From: Caulobacteraceae bacterium
GTDB taxonomy: Bacteria > Pseudomonadota > Alphaproteobacteria > Caulobacterales > Caulobacteraceae
Assembly (NCBI GenBank): GCA_003161535.1
Contig: PMOM01000269.1
Coordinates: 1 to 7,957 of the forward strand
Reading direction: 5' to 3'
Length of the DNA stretch: 7,957 nucleotides
The notes under the pieces are model-generated. The model ran no database searches. It saw only the letters and a list, made by a program, of their open reading frames with translations, and was not told the DNA's origin. How positions within the stretch are numbered: the stretch's first letter is position 1; every line of letters starts with the position of its first letter. A program made the position numbers and the translations under genes. Positions 1-7,556 of the stretch are shown in pieces.

Positions 1-2
1 CA

Positions 3-140
3 CTGGAAGCCTTCCGCAAGGGCGATCTTAAGCTGCTGGTCGCCTCCGACGTCGCCGCCCGCGGTCTGGACATTCCCGACGTCAGCCACGTCTTCAACTA
101 CGATGTCCCGCACCACGCCGACGACTATGTCCACCGCATC

Positions 141-146
<6 letters not shown>
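3..146 (+). pseudogene. DEAD-box RNA helicase fragment (C-terminal helicase motifs V-VI only)
   Basis: The plus strand reads 48 codons of a DEAD-box helicase RecA2 domain: [12 protein letters not shown], motif V ([12 protein letters not shown]), and motif VI ending HRIGR at 144-146. The gene's 5' part lies outside the window. After HRIGR the expected TGRAG is missing, and the frame runs instead into the antisense of the opposing helicase. Against the minus-strand copy it has 18 differences in 143 nt. Most are silent; only four residues change (A/S, K/R, D/E, V/I). That pattern is what two real coding homologues under selection would show, not random decay. It is therefore a piece of a second helicase gene (paralogue, or the same gene from a related strain) joined here by rearrangement or assembly error. 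It cannot encode a functional protein as it stands. Confidence 0.75.
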
Positions 147-1199
<1,053 letters not shown>

Positions 1200-1272
1200 G
1201 CCTTGAAGTGCGTTCGAGCGGAGGTCATCCGGGGCGAATCATGCGCTCGGAACCGGAGGCTCGGGCGCGGCG

Positions 1273-1300
1273 ACCATAGGGCCTGGGCGGCCCAAGTCAA
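1273..1300 (-). promoter_or_regulatory. Candidate sigma-70 promoter of the DEAD-box helicase
   Basis: On the minus strand, TTGACT (1295-1300) is followed after 16 nt by TATGGT (1273-1278), 73 nt before the helicase ATG. This fits the alphaproteobacterial housekeeping pattern (TTGAC, then a loose TAT box). The spacer holds a small hairpin, GGGCC/GGCCC with a 5-nt loop, at 1279-1293. With no T-run it is not a convincing terminator for the M23 gene, which ends just upstream at 1334. The remainder of this 134-bp gap holds no gene. Confidence 0.4.
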
Positions 1301-1333
1301 TCAAGGCGATAGCGGGACATTGGCGGTTAATCC

Positions 1334-2740
1334 TCAGTTCAACCCCGGAATTCTGCCGGCCTTTATTGTAATGTTGACGGTCATGGTCTGGTCCGCCTTC
1401 AAATCGAAGGTCGGGCTCTGGCCGCTGGCGAAACTGGCCAACGCGGTCCACGCGCCATCGTAGCTGACCACCAGGCGGTTGCCCCGATAGTCGGCGACGT
1501 GGTCGAGCTTGTAGCCCCACGGACCCTGGGACGCCGCCGACAGCACGACAACCTCACCGGTGATCGGCTCACCCCAGGGGCTGATGACGGCAATGGTGAA
1601 TTTCCCCCCGACCGCGGCGTGGCCGCCGTCGGCGGCGGTGATCGTGCCGCTGATGCTTCCAAAGTTCAGCGGCGTGGAGTTGTCATTGATGGTCGGCGCC
1701 GCGGGAGCGAGGGGCGACTTCGGCTCCCGCCGGACCACGTCGCCGGCGCGGGGGGTTCCGGAGGCCACATACACCCAGGGTCCTCCGTTGCGTGACATCG
1801 AGTAGTTGCGGAAGGACACCGGCACCGAGTCGAAGGGCGTGGCGATCGGCCGATCCGGCCCCGTTGTGACGCAGTAGTGCACATGATAGGCGCCCACGGT
1901 GGCGCCGACATCGCCCGCCTTGGCCACCACCTCGCCGTCATTCAGGGTCGGCCGCGCGGCCCAGGGCAGGTTTTGCGGCTGGACACCGGGACCGCCCGCC
2001 GACGCGTGCATCTGCGCATAGGAGCCCTGCATGATGTTCAGGTAAGAGGCGTAGCGACCTGGGCCGAGTCGCTGGGCGACCCCATTGACCAGCGCGCCTC
2101 CGGGAGCGCCGTTGTCATCGACCCAGACGATCTTGCCGTCGCCCGACGCGGTAAAGGCGCGGCCGCGTGTGGCGGGCTGATTCCTGTTCCAGTCGAAGTC
2201 ATAGCAATAGGCGTAGGGCCCCCGGTGGCTGTCGTTTTCGCTGACGGCGTTGGCCTGGATGACATACCAGGGCTCTCCGACCGGGAAAGGCAGGTCCACC
2301 AGAAGGTCGCCAGCCTTGACCTCCGAGATGGCGTTGGCGGCGGGTCGGTAGATCAGCTCGCCGCCCTTGAACTTCGAAACCCGACCGGCGCGATCATAGG
2401 AGTCCAGTTCGTCCGACACCGGATAGCCCAGATAGCCCGCTTCGCCGCCCAGTTGCAGCCAACGCTGCAGGATGAGGCCGTGCACCTCATGCGCGCCGGT
2501 GTCCGGCGACCAGTAGATCGAGCCATGGGCGAACTTCTGGCGGCGGCCATAGCCGCCCGCGGCCGCGGTCTCGGGACCCTGGGAGGCGCCCAGCATGCCC
2601 ATCGGTCCGCCCAACCGCCCGTATTTGTCGGTGATCGGAGACGCGCAGGCCGGCGAAGCGATGGTGGCCAGGGCCATGCCTCCCGCCAGCGCCATGCTCC
2701 CGAATCCCGCGCAATCCAATGCCGTGGTGAACACTGACAT
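1334..2740 (-). CDS. Exported LGFP-repeat / M23-like peptidase family protein
   Basis: A probable secreted cell-envelope protein of 468 residues. Residues 16-33 are a hydrophobic Ala-rich export signal ending in SPACA|SP. Residues 36-140 are LGFP-type repeats ([15 protein letters not shown]; then [41 protein letters not shown]), a module that usually binds cell wall polymers. Residues 155-295 resemble M23/LytM metallopeptidases: [13 protein letters not shown] gives a possible zinc His172 and Asp181/Asp183, and YHVHY gives His286-x-His288. The usual 'Y-x-H-L' histidine appears as YASYLN, so activity may be altered. Residues 355-460 look like a carboxypeptidase-regulatory or Ig-like fold ([13 protein letters not shown]). 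The predicted role is binding, and perhaps cutting, peptidoglycan in the periplasm. The start is uncertain: GAGAGGA abuts the ATG at 2740, while the GTG at 2734 has a normal 6-nt spacing. The signal lacks a basic N-region. The domain calls are by eye. Confidence 0.85.
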   Translation of the reverse strand: MSVFTTALDCAGFGSMALAGGMALATIASPACASPITDKYGRLGGPMGMLGASQGPETAAAGGYGRRQKFAHGSIYWSPDTGAHEVHGLILQRWLQLGGEAGYLGYPVSDELDSYDRAGRVSKFKGGELIYRPAANAISEVKAGDLLVDLPFPVGEPWYVIQANAVSENDSHRGPYAYCYDFDWNRNQPATRGRAFTASGDGKIVWVDDNGAPGGALVNGVAQRLGPGRYASYLNIMQGSYAQMHASAGGPGVQPQNLPWAARPTLNDGEVVAKAGDVGATVGAYHVHYCVTTGPDRPIATPFDSVPVSFRNYSMSRNGGPWVYVASGTPRAGDVVRREPKSPLAPAAPTINDNSTPLNFGSISGTITAADGGHAAVGGKFTIAVISPWGEPITGEVVVLSAASQGPWGYKLDHVADYRGNRLVVSYDGAWTALASFASGQSPTFDLKADQTMTVNITIKAGRIPGLN

Positions 2741-2747
2741 TCCTCTC
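2741..2747 (-). promoter_or_regulatory. Ribosome binding site that favours a GTG start at 2734
   Basis: GAGAGGA lies immediately before the ATG at 2740, leaving no spacer, but 6 nt before the in-frame GTG at 2734 (codon 3). By spacing the GTG is the more likely start, which would shorten the M23-like protein by two residues. Confidence 0.5.
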
Positions 2748-2754
2748 GTGGCCG

Positions 2755-2774
2755 GGGCCGCCTGAAGGGCCGCC
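2755..2774. repeat. Short direct repeat GGGCCGCC in the M23 gene leader
   Basis: GGGCCGCC occurs at 2755-2762 and again at 2767-2774, a 12-nt period, between the candidate promoter and the start codon of the minus-strand M23-like gene. In GC-rich DNA this could be chance. If meaningful, it could be a tandem protein-binding site. Confidence 0.3.
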
Positions 2775-2785
2775 CCTGGGCGAAC

Positions 2786-2814
2786 ATCTAAACCCCGGAG
2801 GATCGGCTCATCAA
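2786..2814 (-). promoter_or_regulatory. Candidate sigma-70 promoter of the M23-like gene
   Basis: On the minus strand, TTGATG (2809-2814) is followed after exactly 17 nt by TTAGAT (2786-2791), 46 nt before the ATG at 2740. It lies in the 102-bp gap after parE and would allow the M23-like gene to be transcribed separately. The -10 match is only partial. Confidence 0.35.
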
Positions 2815-2842
2815 CCGCCGATGCGGCTGGCTTGGGAAGCGG

Positions 2843-4849
2843 CTAGACATCGACATCGCCGGCGGCGAACTCGGCGTTTTCCTGAATGAAGGCGTACCGC
2901 AGCTCGGGCCTGCGGCCCATCAGGGTCTCCACCAGGGCTTCCACCGGCTCCTCGGCCCTGGGCAGGCTGACACGGGCGAGCGTGCGGGTCGCGGGGTCCA
3001 TGGTGGTCTCCTTGAGCTGGGCGGGCATCATCTCGCCAAGACCCTTGAAGCGGCCGATGTCCGGCTTCTTGCCCTTGAAGACGGTCTCCAGCAGTTCATC
3101 CTTGTGGGCCTCGTCCCGGGCGTATTCGCTCTTTCCGCCGTGGCTGAGGCGATAGAGCGGCGGCAAGGCCAGATACAGCCGGCCGGCGCGGATCAGGTCG
3201 GGCATGGTTCGCCAAAAAAAGGTGATCAGAAGCGAGGCGATGTGGGCGCCGTCGACATCGGCGTCGGTCATGATGATGATGCGCTCGTAGCGCAGGTCAT
3301 CCTCGCGGTATCGGGCTCCGCCGCCGACCCCCAGAGCGAGCATCAGATCGGCCAGTTCCTTGTTGCCGTCGGTCTTGTCGGCGGTGGCCGAAGCGACGTT
3401 GAGGATCTTGCCGCGCAGGGGCAGGATGGCCTGGGTGCGCCGATCGCGCGCCTGTTTGGCCGAACCGCCAGCGCTGTCGCCCTCGACGATGAAGATTTCG
3501 GCGCCCTCCGCGGCCTGGTTGGAGCAGTCGGCGAGCTTGCCTGGCAAGCGCAGTTTGCGGGTGGCCGACGCCCTGGCGACCTCCTTGTCCTTGCGGCGTT
3601 TCAGCCGCTCCTCGGCCCGGTCGATGACGAAGGCGAGAAGGGCGCTGGCCGCTTTGGGCTGGGCGGTGAGCCAGTGATCGAAGGGATCGCGCAGGGCCGC
3701 TTCCACCAGCCGCTGGGCGTCCACGGAGGACAGCCGCTCCTTGGTTTGACCCTGGAACTCAGGATTGCGCACGAAGACGCTGATCAAGGCGCCGGCCTGG
3801 GCGAGGATGTCATCGGCGGTGATCAGGGCGCCGCGCCGCTCGCTGGTCAGTTCGGCCCAGGCCTTGAGGCCGCGGGTCAGCACCGCGCGCAGACCCGCTT
3901 CGTGCGTGCCGCCTTCCGGCGTCGGCACGGTGTTGCAGTAAGACCGCATGAAGCCATCGGCCTCGCCGAAGCCCGCCGGCGTCCAGGCCACCGCCCATTC
4001 GACGGCGCCCGCTTCGCCGCTGCGCTCAACCCGGCCGGCGAAAGGCTCGGGGGTGATGGTTTCGGCGCCCTGGACGGTCTCGGCCAGATAGTCCGAGAGG
4101 CCGCCGGGAAACCGGAATACCGCCTCGGCCGGGGTTTGATCGACGATGCGTTCGCTGGCGCAGCGCCAGCGGATCTCCACGCCTCGGAAGAGATAGGCCT
4201 TGGAGCGCGCCATGCGGTAGAGCCGGGCGGGGCGAAAGGCGACATCCTCGCCGAAGATGGCCGGATCGGGCGCGAAGGTGAGGGCGGTGCCATGCTTGCG
4301 GCTGGGGGCGATCTGTTCGAGCCTGGTGGTTGCCCGGCCCTGCGAAAAGGCCTGCCGCCACTCGAAGCCGTCCTTCCAGACAGTGATCTCCACCCGCTTG
4401 GACAGGGCGTTGACCACCGACACCCCCACCCCGTGCAGGCCGCCGGAGGTCTCATAGGCCTTGCCGGAGAATTTTCCCCCCGAATGCAGCACGGTCATGA
4501 TCACCTCCAGCGCCGACAGCTGGGGGAATTTGGGATGCGGATCGACCGGCATGCCGCGCCCGTCATCCTTCACGGTCAGGGCCCCGTCCGCGTCCAGCTC
4601 GACCTCGATCAAGCGCGCGTGACCGGCCACAGCCTCGTCCATGGCGTTGTCCAAGACTTCGGCGAACAAATGGTGCAGCGCACGCTCGTCGACGCCGCCG
4701 ATATACATTCCAGGACGCTTGCGAACCGGCTCCAGGCCCTCGAGCACCTCGATGTCCTTGGCCGAATAGGCCGAGACCGCCCGGGGCGACACCGGACGGG
4801 CCGGCGCCAGGGCGTCATCGAAGAGGGAGGCTTGCACGGCCTTGGCCAT
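2843..4849 (-). CDS. parE: DNA topoisomerase IV subunit B (ParE)
   Basis: ATPase subunit of topoisomerase IV, which with ParC unlinks daughter chromosomes and relaxes supercoils. The 668 residues match the usual alphaproteobacterial ParE length. The GHKL ATPase domain shows catalytic Glu64 and Asn68 ([10 protein letters not shown]), DDGRGMP (95-101), the lid [16 protein letters not shown] (135-150) and the transducer QTK loop (368-370, Lys370). The TOPRIM metal site shows EGDSA (456-460), PLRGKILNV (477-485) and the DxD residues Asp529 and Asp531 in [10 protein letters not shown]; the conserved [10 protein letters not shown] starts at 600. ParE is preferred over GyrB because the length is short and there is no extra GyrB-type insert. 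The chosen ATG at 4849 lacks a clear Shine-Dalgarno sequence, but upstream sequence is not ParE-like. A GANTC site lies 17 nt upstream. The gene is divergent from egtBD. Nothing looks broken. Confidence 0.97.
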   Translation of the reverse strand: MAKAVQASLFDDALAPARPVSPRAVSAYSAKDIEVLEGLEPVRKRPGMYIGGVDERALHHLFAEVLDNAMDEAVAGHARLIEVELDADGALTVKDDGRGMPVDPHPKFPQLSALEVIMTVLHSGGKFSGKAYETSGGLHGVGVSVVNALSKRVEITVWKDGFEWRQAFSQGRATTRLEQIAPSRKHGTALTFAPDPAIFGEDVAFRPARLYRMARSKAYLFRGVEIRWRCASERIVDQTPAEAVFRFPGGLSDYLAETVQGAETITPEPFAGRVERSGEAGAVEWAVAWTPAGFGEADGFMRSYCNTVPTPEGGTHEAGLRAVLTRGLKAWAELTSERRGALITADDILAQAGALISVFVRNPEFQGQTKERLSSVDAQRLVEAALRDPFDHWLTAQPKAASALLAFVIDRAEERLKRRKDKEVARASATRKLRLPGKLADCSNQAAEGAEIFIVEGDSAGGSAKQARDRRTQAILPLRGKILNVASATADKTDGNKELADLMLALGVGGGARYREDDLRYERIIIMTDADVDGAHIASLLITFFWRTMPDLIRAGRLYLALPPLYRLSHGGKSEYARDEAHKDELLETVFKGKKPDIGRFKGLGEMMPAQLKETTMDPATRTLARVSLPRAEEPVEALVETLMGRRPELRYAFIQENAEFAAGDVDV

Positions 4850-4857
4850 GGGCTGAT

Positions 4858-4998
4858 TTAGCAGCGATTCGGTGGAACGATGGTTACGCTCAAGCCATTC
4901 TTGATCGGCGATCGCCTTCCCGCTAAGGCCCGTGGGCGCAAGATCTCCAAAGCGTCCAGGGCGACCGAGCCCTGTCCGTCAAGCGCGATCGCGCGCAT
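4858..4998 (-). CDS. Possible 46-codon small ORF or gene remnant upstream of parE
   Basis: A minus-strand frame from ATG 4998 to TAA 4858-4860 encodes MRAIALDGQGSVALDALEI and 27 further residues, ending 8 nt before the parE start. The first half uses mostly G or C at third codon positions, like the neighbouring genes; the second half does so less. The opening faintly resembles the N-terminus of MDR-type (quinone oxidoreductase-like) dehydrogenases, which often begin MRAI.L.G.G. If so, it is a remnant, because nothing recognisable follows. There is no clear Shine-Dalgarno sequence. It could equally be chance or a leader peptide. Confidence 0.2.
   Translation of the reverse strand: MRAIALDGQGSVALDALEILRPRALAGRRSPIKNGLSVTIVPPNRC
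4866..4870. promoter_or_regulatory. GANTC (CcrM-type methylation) site in the parE leader
   Basis: GATTC lies 17 nt upstream of the parE start. In Caulobacterales CcrM methylates GANTC, and GcrA uses methylated sites in promoters of cell-cycle genes. The site is seen directly; its use here is an inference, and the motif is also common inside genes in this window. Confidence 0.3.
4907..4994. promoter_or_regulatory. Divergent parE/egtBD control region with two GATC-centred palindromes
   Basis: The 181-bp gap between the divergent starts of parE (4849) and egtBD (5031) contains two perfect palindromes: GGCGATCGCC (4907-4916) and GCGCGATCGCGC (4983-4994). Both share the core GCGATCGC. Their centres are 77 bp apart. 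They could be operators for one regulator serving both genes, but GC-rich self-complementary sequence also arises by chance. No good sigma-70 promoter is visible. TTGATC (4902-4907) followed after 17 nt by TAAGGC is a weak plus-strand candidate. Confidence 0.3.
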
Positions 4999-5016
4999 GG
5001 TGGCGTCAATCTTCGC

Positions 5017-5021
5017 GGGAG
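5017..5021 (+). promoter_or_regulatory. Ribosome binding site of egtBD
   Basis: GGGAG lies 9 nt before the ATG at 5031 and decides the start. The frame is also open upstream to an ATG at 4932, but those 33 codons (rich in Arg and Ser) do not look like EgtB and have no better ribosome site. Confidence 0.7.
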
Positions 5022-5030
5022 AGTGAAGCG

Positions 5031-7202
5031 ATGGCGCCTTCGGATGACGCCCCAGCCCCCGAGACCCTCAGTCAGACGTCCGGCGCCGGCCCAGCGAGCC
5101 CTGTCGAGATGTTCAAGGCGGTGCGCCGCCACAGCCTGGAGCTGGCCGCGCCCCTGTCCGCCGAAGACCAGCTTGCCCAGTCGATGGTCGATTCCAGTCC
5201 CACCAAATGGCACCTGGCCCATAGCAGCTGGTTCTTCGAAACCTTTGTATTGACACCTCATCTGGCCGGCTATGAAGTCTTCGATGCAAGCTTCGGCTAC
5301 CTATTCAACTCCTACTACGAAGCCGTCGGCGCCCGCCATCCCAGGCCCGCGCGAGGGCTCCTGACCCGGCCCTCGTCGGCCCGCGTGATGGACTATCGCG
5401 CGCACGTTGACCTCGCCATGGAGCGACTCCTCGCCTCGCCAATGGCGGGTTCTGTCCGCGATCTGGTCATCCTGGGCCTGGCGCACGAAGAGCAGCATCA
5501 GGAGCTGATCCTGATGGACATTCTGAGCCTGTTCGACGCCTCGCCGCTGAAACCCGCCTACGCCGCGGGGGCTCCGGCGCCCGCGCCCGCCCAGCGCCCG
5601 GCCGAGTTTCTCGGCGTCAGCGGCGGCCGGGTGGAGATCGGCCGGCCGGAAGGTGGATTTGGTTTCGACAACGAGTATCCGCGCCATGAGGTCCTGCTTG
5701 GCCCTTACCAGCTGGCCAGCGCCCTGGTCACCAACGGCGAGTGGCTGGCGTTCATGGAGGAGGGCGGCTATCGGCGGCCCGAGTTCTGGCTCTCCGATGG
5801 CTGGGCGCGGGCCCAGACCGAGGGCTGGGAAGCGCCGCTCTACTGGCGTCTCGGGGAAGATGGCTGGCGGTCGATGAGCCTGGCGGGTCCCCGCGCCATC
5901 GACGAGCGCGCGCCCGTGGCCCACGTCAGCTTCTATGAGGCCTCGGCCTTCGCCGCCTGGGCGGGCGCGCGGCTGCCGACGGAGGCCGAATGGGAATATG
6001 CGGCGAGCGACTTGGGCGGCGACCTCGAACAGCTTTACAGCGAGCTTTGGCAATGGACGGCGAGCGCCTATTCGCCCCACCCCGGTTTTGCTCCAGCGGC
6101 CGGAGCGGTCGGGGAATACAACGCGAAATTCATGGTCGGCCAGATGGTGCTCAAGGGCGGAGCCTGTGTCACCCCGCCGGGTCATTCCAGGGCCGCCTAC
6201 CGCAACTTCTACTATCCCCATCAGCGCTGGATGTTCGCCGGCGTGCGCCTGGCCCGCGACGCCGCTGACGACGTGGGAGATGCCGCCGCCTTCCGAGCCG
6301 ACGTGATCGCGGGTCTCGCCTCGGCGCGCAAGCGCCTGCCCGCCAAGTGGTTCTACGATGCGCGCGGCTCCGAACTCTTTGAGGCCATCTGCGAACTGCC
6401 GCAGTACTATCTCACGCGGCAGGAGACCGCCCTTCTGAAGCGCGTGGCGCCGGAGATCGCCGCTCACATTCCGGCTGGCGCCACCTTGGTGGAGTTGGGC
6501 AGCGGGGCCTCGGTGAAGACCAGGCTGATCCTCGACGCGGCGCCCCAAATCGTCGCCTATACGCCCATCGACATCAGCCAATCGGCCTTGCGCGCCGGCG
6601 CGGCGGCCATCGCCCGCGACTATCCACACCTGGCGGTGGGGCCGGTGACCGGCGACTTCACCCGAGCCTCAACCCGGCTCGGCGGCGCGGTGGGGGATGT
6701 TCGAGTGGGCTTCTTTCCCGGCTCGACGATCGGCAACTTCGCGCCCGACGAGGCGGTGGCCCTCCTGCGCCGCCTTCGCGATCTTCTAGGCGACCGGGGC
6801 CTGTTGGTGGTTGGAGTCGATCTGGCCAAGGACGCGGCCACGTTGACCGCCGCCTACGACGATCCGCAAGGCGTCACCGCGGCCTTCAACCTCAATCTCC
6901 TGGCTCGCATCAACCGTGAACTAGAGGGTGACTTCGATCTGGCGGCCTTCGCCCATCGCGCGGTGTGGAACCGGCCCGAGGGGAGGGTGGAGATGCATCT
7001 TGAGGCGCTAGCGCCTCAGCGGGTTCACGCCGGCGGGCGGGCTTTCGCCTTGGTCGCCGGCGAGACGATTCACACTGAAAATTCCTACAAGCACAGCCCG
7101 CAGGGATTCATGGCCCTGGCCGAGCGCGCCGGATGGCGCACCTCGCGACACTGGACGAGCCCCGAACCGTCGTTCGCGATCTTTCTGCTTTCGCCCCTCT
7201 AG
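5031..7202 (+). CDS. egtBD: EgtB-EgtD fusion: ergothioneine sulfoxide synthase and histidine methyltransferase
   Basis: A 723-residue bifunctional ergothioneine enzyme. Residues 27-167 are the DinB-like half of EgtB with the iron ligands His64 (WHLAHSSWF) and H152-x3-H156-x-E158. Residues 190-407 are the formylglycine-enzyme-like half (RLPTEAEWEYAAS, LWQWTASAY, LKGGA, MFAGVRLARD). After a linker of about 10 residues, residues 421-723 are a full EgtD: YDARGSELFE (442-451), the SAM site ELGSGASVKTR (488-498), YTPIDIS (510-516), GSTIGNF (564-570) and TENSYK (682-687) with Glu683 and Ser685. EgtD would trimethylate histidine with SAM; EgtB then couples the product to a thiol with O2 and iron. No EgtA, EgtC or EgtE is in the window. 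Neither a stop nor an in-frame ATG separates the halves. Fungal Egt1 has the same modules in the opposite order. A fusion caused by sequence error is possible but unlikely. The symbol is descriptive. Confidence 0.93.
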   Translation: MAPSDDAPAPETLSQTSGAGPASPVEMFKAVRRHSLELAAPLSAEDQLAQSMVDSSPTKWHLAHSSWFFETFVLTPHLAGYEVFDASFGYLFNSYYEAVGARHPRPARGLLTRPSSARVMDYRAHVDLAMERLLASPMAGSVRDLVILGLAHEEQHQELILMDILSLFDASPLKPAYAAGAPAPAPAQRPAEFLGVSGGRVEIGRPEGGFGFDNEYPRHEVLLGPYQLASALVTNGEWLAFMEEGGYRRPEFWLSDGWARAQTEGWEAPLYWRLGEDGWRSMSLAGPRAIDERAPVAHVSFYEASAFAAWAGARLPTEAEWEYAASDLGGDLEQLYSELWQWTASAYSPHPGFAPAAGAVGEYNAKFMVGQMVLKGGACVTPPGHSRAAYRNFYYPHQRWMFAGVRLARDAADDVGDAAAFRADVIAGLASARKRLPAKWFYDARGSELFEAICELPQYYLTRQETALLKRVAPEIAAHIPAGATLVELGSGASVKTRLILDAAPQIVAYTPIDISQSALRAGAAAIARDYPHLAVGPVTGDFTRASTRLGGAVGDVRVGFFPGSTIGNFAPDEAVALLRRLRDLLGDRGLLVVGVDLAKDAATLTAAYDDPQGVTAAFNLNLLARINRELEGDFDLAAFAHRAVWNRPEGRVEMHLEALAPQRVHAGGRAFALVAGETIHTENSYKHSPQGFMALAERAGWRTSRHWTSPEPSFAIFLLSPL

Positions 7203-7210
7203 GCGATGGC

Positions 7211-7423
7211 TCAGGGCGTGGCCGGCCGCCGGCCGCCGCCGCGCGAAGCGGTCCCGCCCTTACGGCCGGCGTTGGCCGCCAGATCGCGATTTTGGGCAAA
7301 GCTGCGCTTTTCGCTGGGAACGCTGGCGCCGCCCCGGCGCGCGATCTCTCGCCGGCGTTCGGGATCCATGGCCGCGAACCCACGCCGGCTGGCCCGGTGA
7401 TTGCCTTCGGTCGGCGTCGTCAT
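7211..7423 (-). CDS. KGG-motif general stress protein
   Basis: A 70-residue hydrophilic, strongly basic protein carrying two copies of the KGG (stress-induced, GsiB-like) motif: RGFAAMDPERRREIARRGG (14-32) and RSFAQNRDLAANAGRKGG (40-57). Proteins with this motif are induced by stress and starvation, and some resemble hydrophilins. No enzymatic activity is known, and it is expected in the cytoplasm. The ATG at 7423 has GGGAG at 7431-7435 with 7-nt spacing. It converges on egtBD, with 8 bp between the stop codons and no room for an ordinary terminator. A candidate EcfG-type promoter lies 50 nt upstream. The C-terminal tail (SRGGGRRPATP) is low complexity. The motif match is clear; the physiological role is unproven. 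Confidence 0.88.
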   Translation of the reverse strand: MTTPTEGNHRASRRGFAAMDPERRREIARRGGASVPSEKRSFAQNRDLAANAGRKGGTASRGGGRRPATP

Positions 7424-7430
7424 GCTGGGA

Positions 7431-7435
7431 CTCCC
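7431..7435 (-). promoter_or_regulatory. Ribosome binding site of the KGG protein
   Basis: GGGAG on the minus strand, 7 nt before the ATG at 7423. It overlaps a GANTC site (GACTC, 7429-7433). Confidence 0.6.
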
Positions 7436-7444
7436 TGGAATTCG

Positions 7445-7456
7445 CCACGCGCGTGG
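7445..7456. promoter_or_regulatory. 12-bp perfect palindrome CCACGCGCGTGG
   Basis: The palindrome sits in the 133-bp divergent gap between the KGG gene and the DUF1345 gene, between the candidate KGG promoter and its start codon. The position would suit a repressor operator or an mRNA leader hairpin. No regulator is identified. The rest of the gap holds no gene. Confidence 0.3.
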
Positions 7457-7472
7457 GGCTTATGAGTCATTA

Positions 7473-7497
7473 AACTGCCAAGACGCTCTTGAGTTGC
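7473..7497 (-). promoter_or_regulatory. Candidate EcfG-type general stress promoter for the KGG gene
   Basis: On the minus strand, GCAAC (7493-7497) is followed after 16 nt by AGTT (7473-7476), 50 nt before the start codon. The alphaproteobacterial EcfG (general stress sigma factor) consensus is GGAAC-N16/17-CGTT, so each box has one mismatch. KGG proteins are typical stress-response members, which makes the match more credible than the boxes alone would. Confidence 0.35.
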
Positions 7498-7545
7498 CGA
7501 CGCGCCCGATCAGCGCCGCCGCGCGTTCAAGCGCAGGCAGATCGC

Positions 7546-7550
7546 GGAGG
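7546..7550 (+). promoter_or_regulatory. Ribosome binding site of the DUF1345 gene
   Basis: A strong GGAGG lies 6 nt before the ATG at 7557. It favours that start over the overlapping out-of-frame ATG at 7552. Confidence 0.75.
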
Positions 7551-7556
7551 GATGCG

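Noticed and set aside
1279..1293. GGGCC/GGCCC hairpin as a terminator after the M23-like gene
   Set aside because: The stem is only 5 bp, no T-run follows on the minus strand, and it falls inside the candidate helicase promoter spacer.
1877..2737. A 286-codon plus-strand frame opposite the M23-like gene
   Set aside because: The minus-strand frame has LGFP repeats and M23-like motifs. The plus-strand product has no recognisable motif.
3104..4861. A 585-codon open plus-strand frame across parE
   Set aside because: The minus strand encodes a full ParE with all catalytic motifs. The plus-strand product is Gly/Ala/Arg-rich and matches no family I recognise.
4932..5030. N-terminal extension of egtBD to the ATG at 4932
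   Set aside because: The 33 residues are Arg/Ser-rich and unlike EgtB, whereas the ATG at 5031 has a well-spaced GGGAG.
6273..6275. In-frame GTG near the EgtB/EgtD border as an internal start for a separate EgtD
   Set aside because: It has no Shine-Dalgarno sequence in front, and the frame has no stop between the halves. The GGGAG and the ATG just downstream are in another frame.
5301..6629. A 442-codon minus-strand frame across the EgtB half
   Set aside because: It is the antisense shadow of egtBD, with low-complexity Arg/Gly-rich sequence and no domain.
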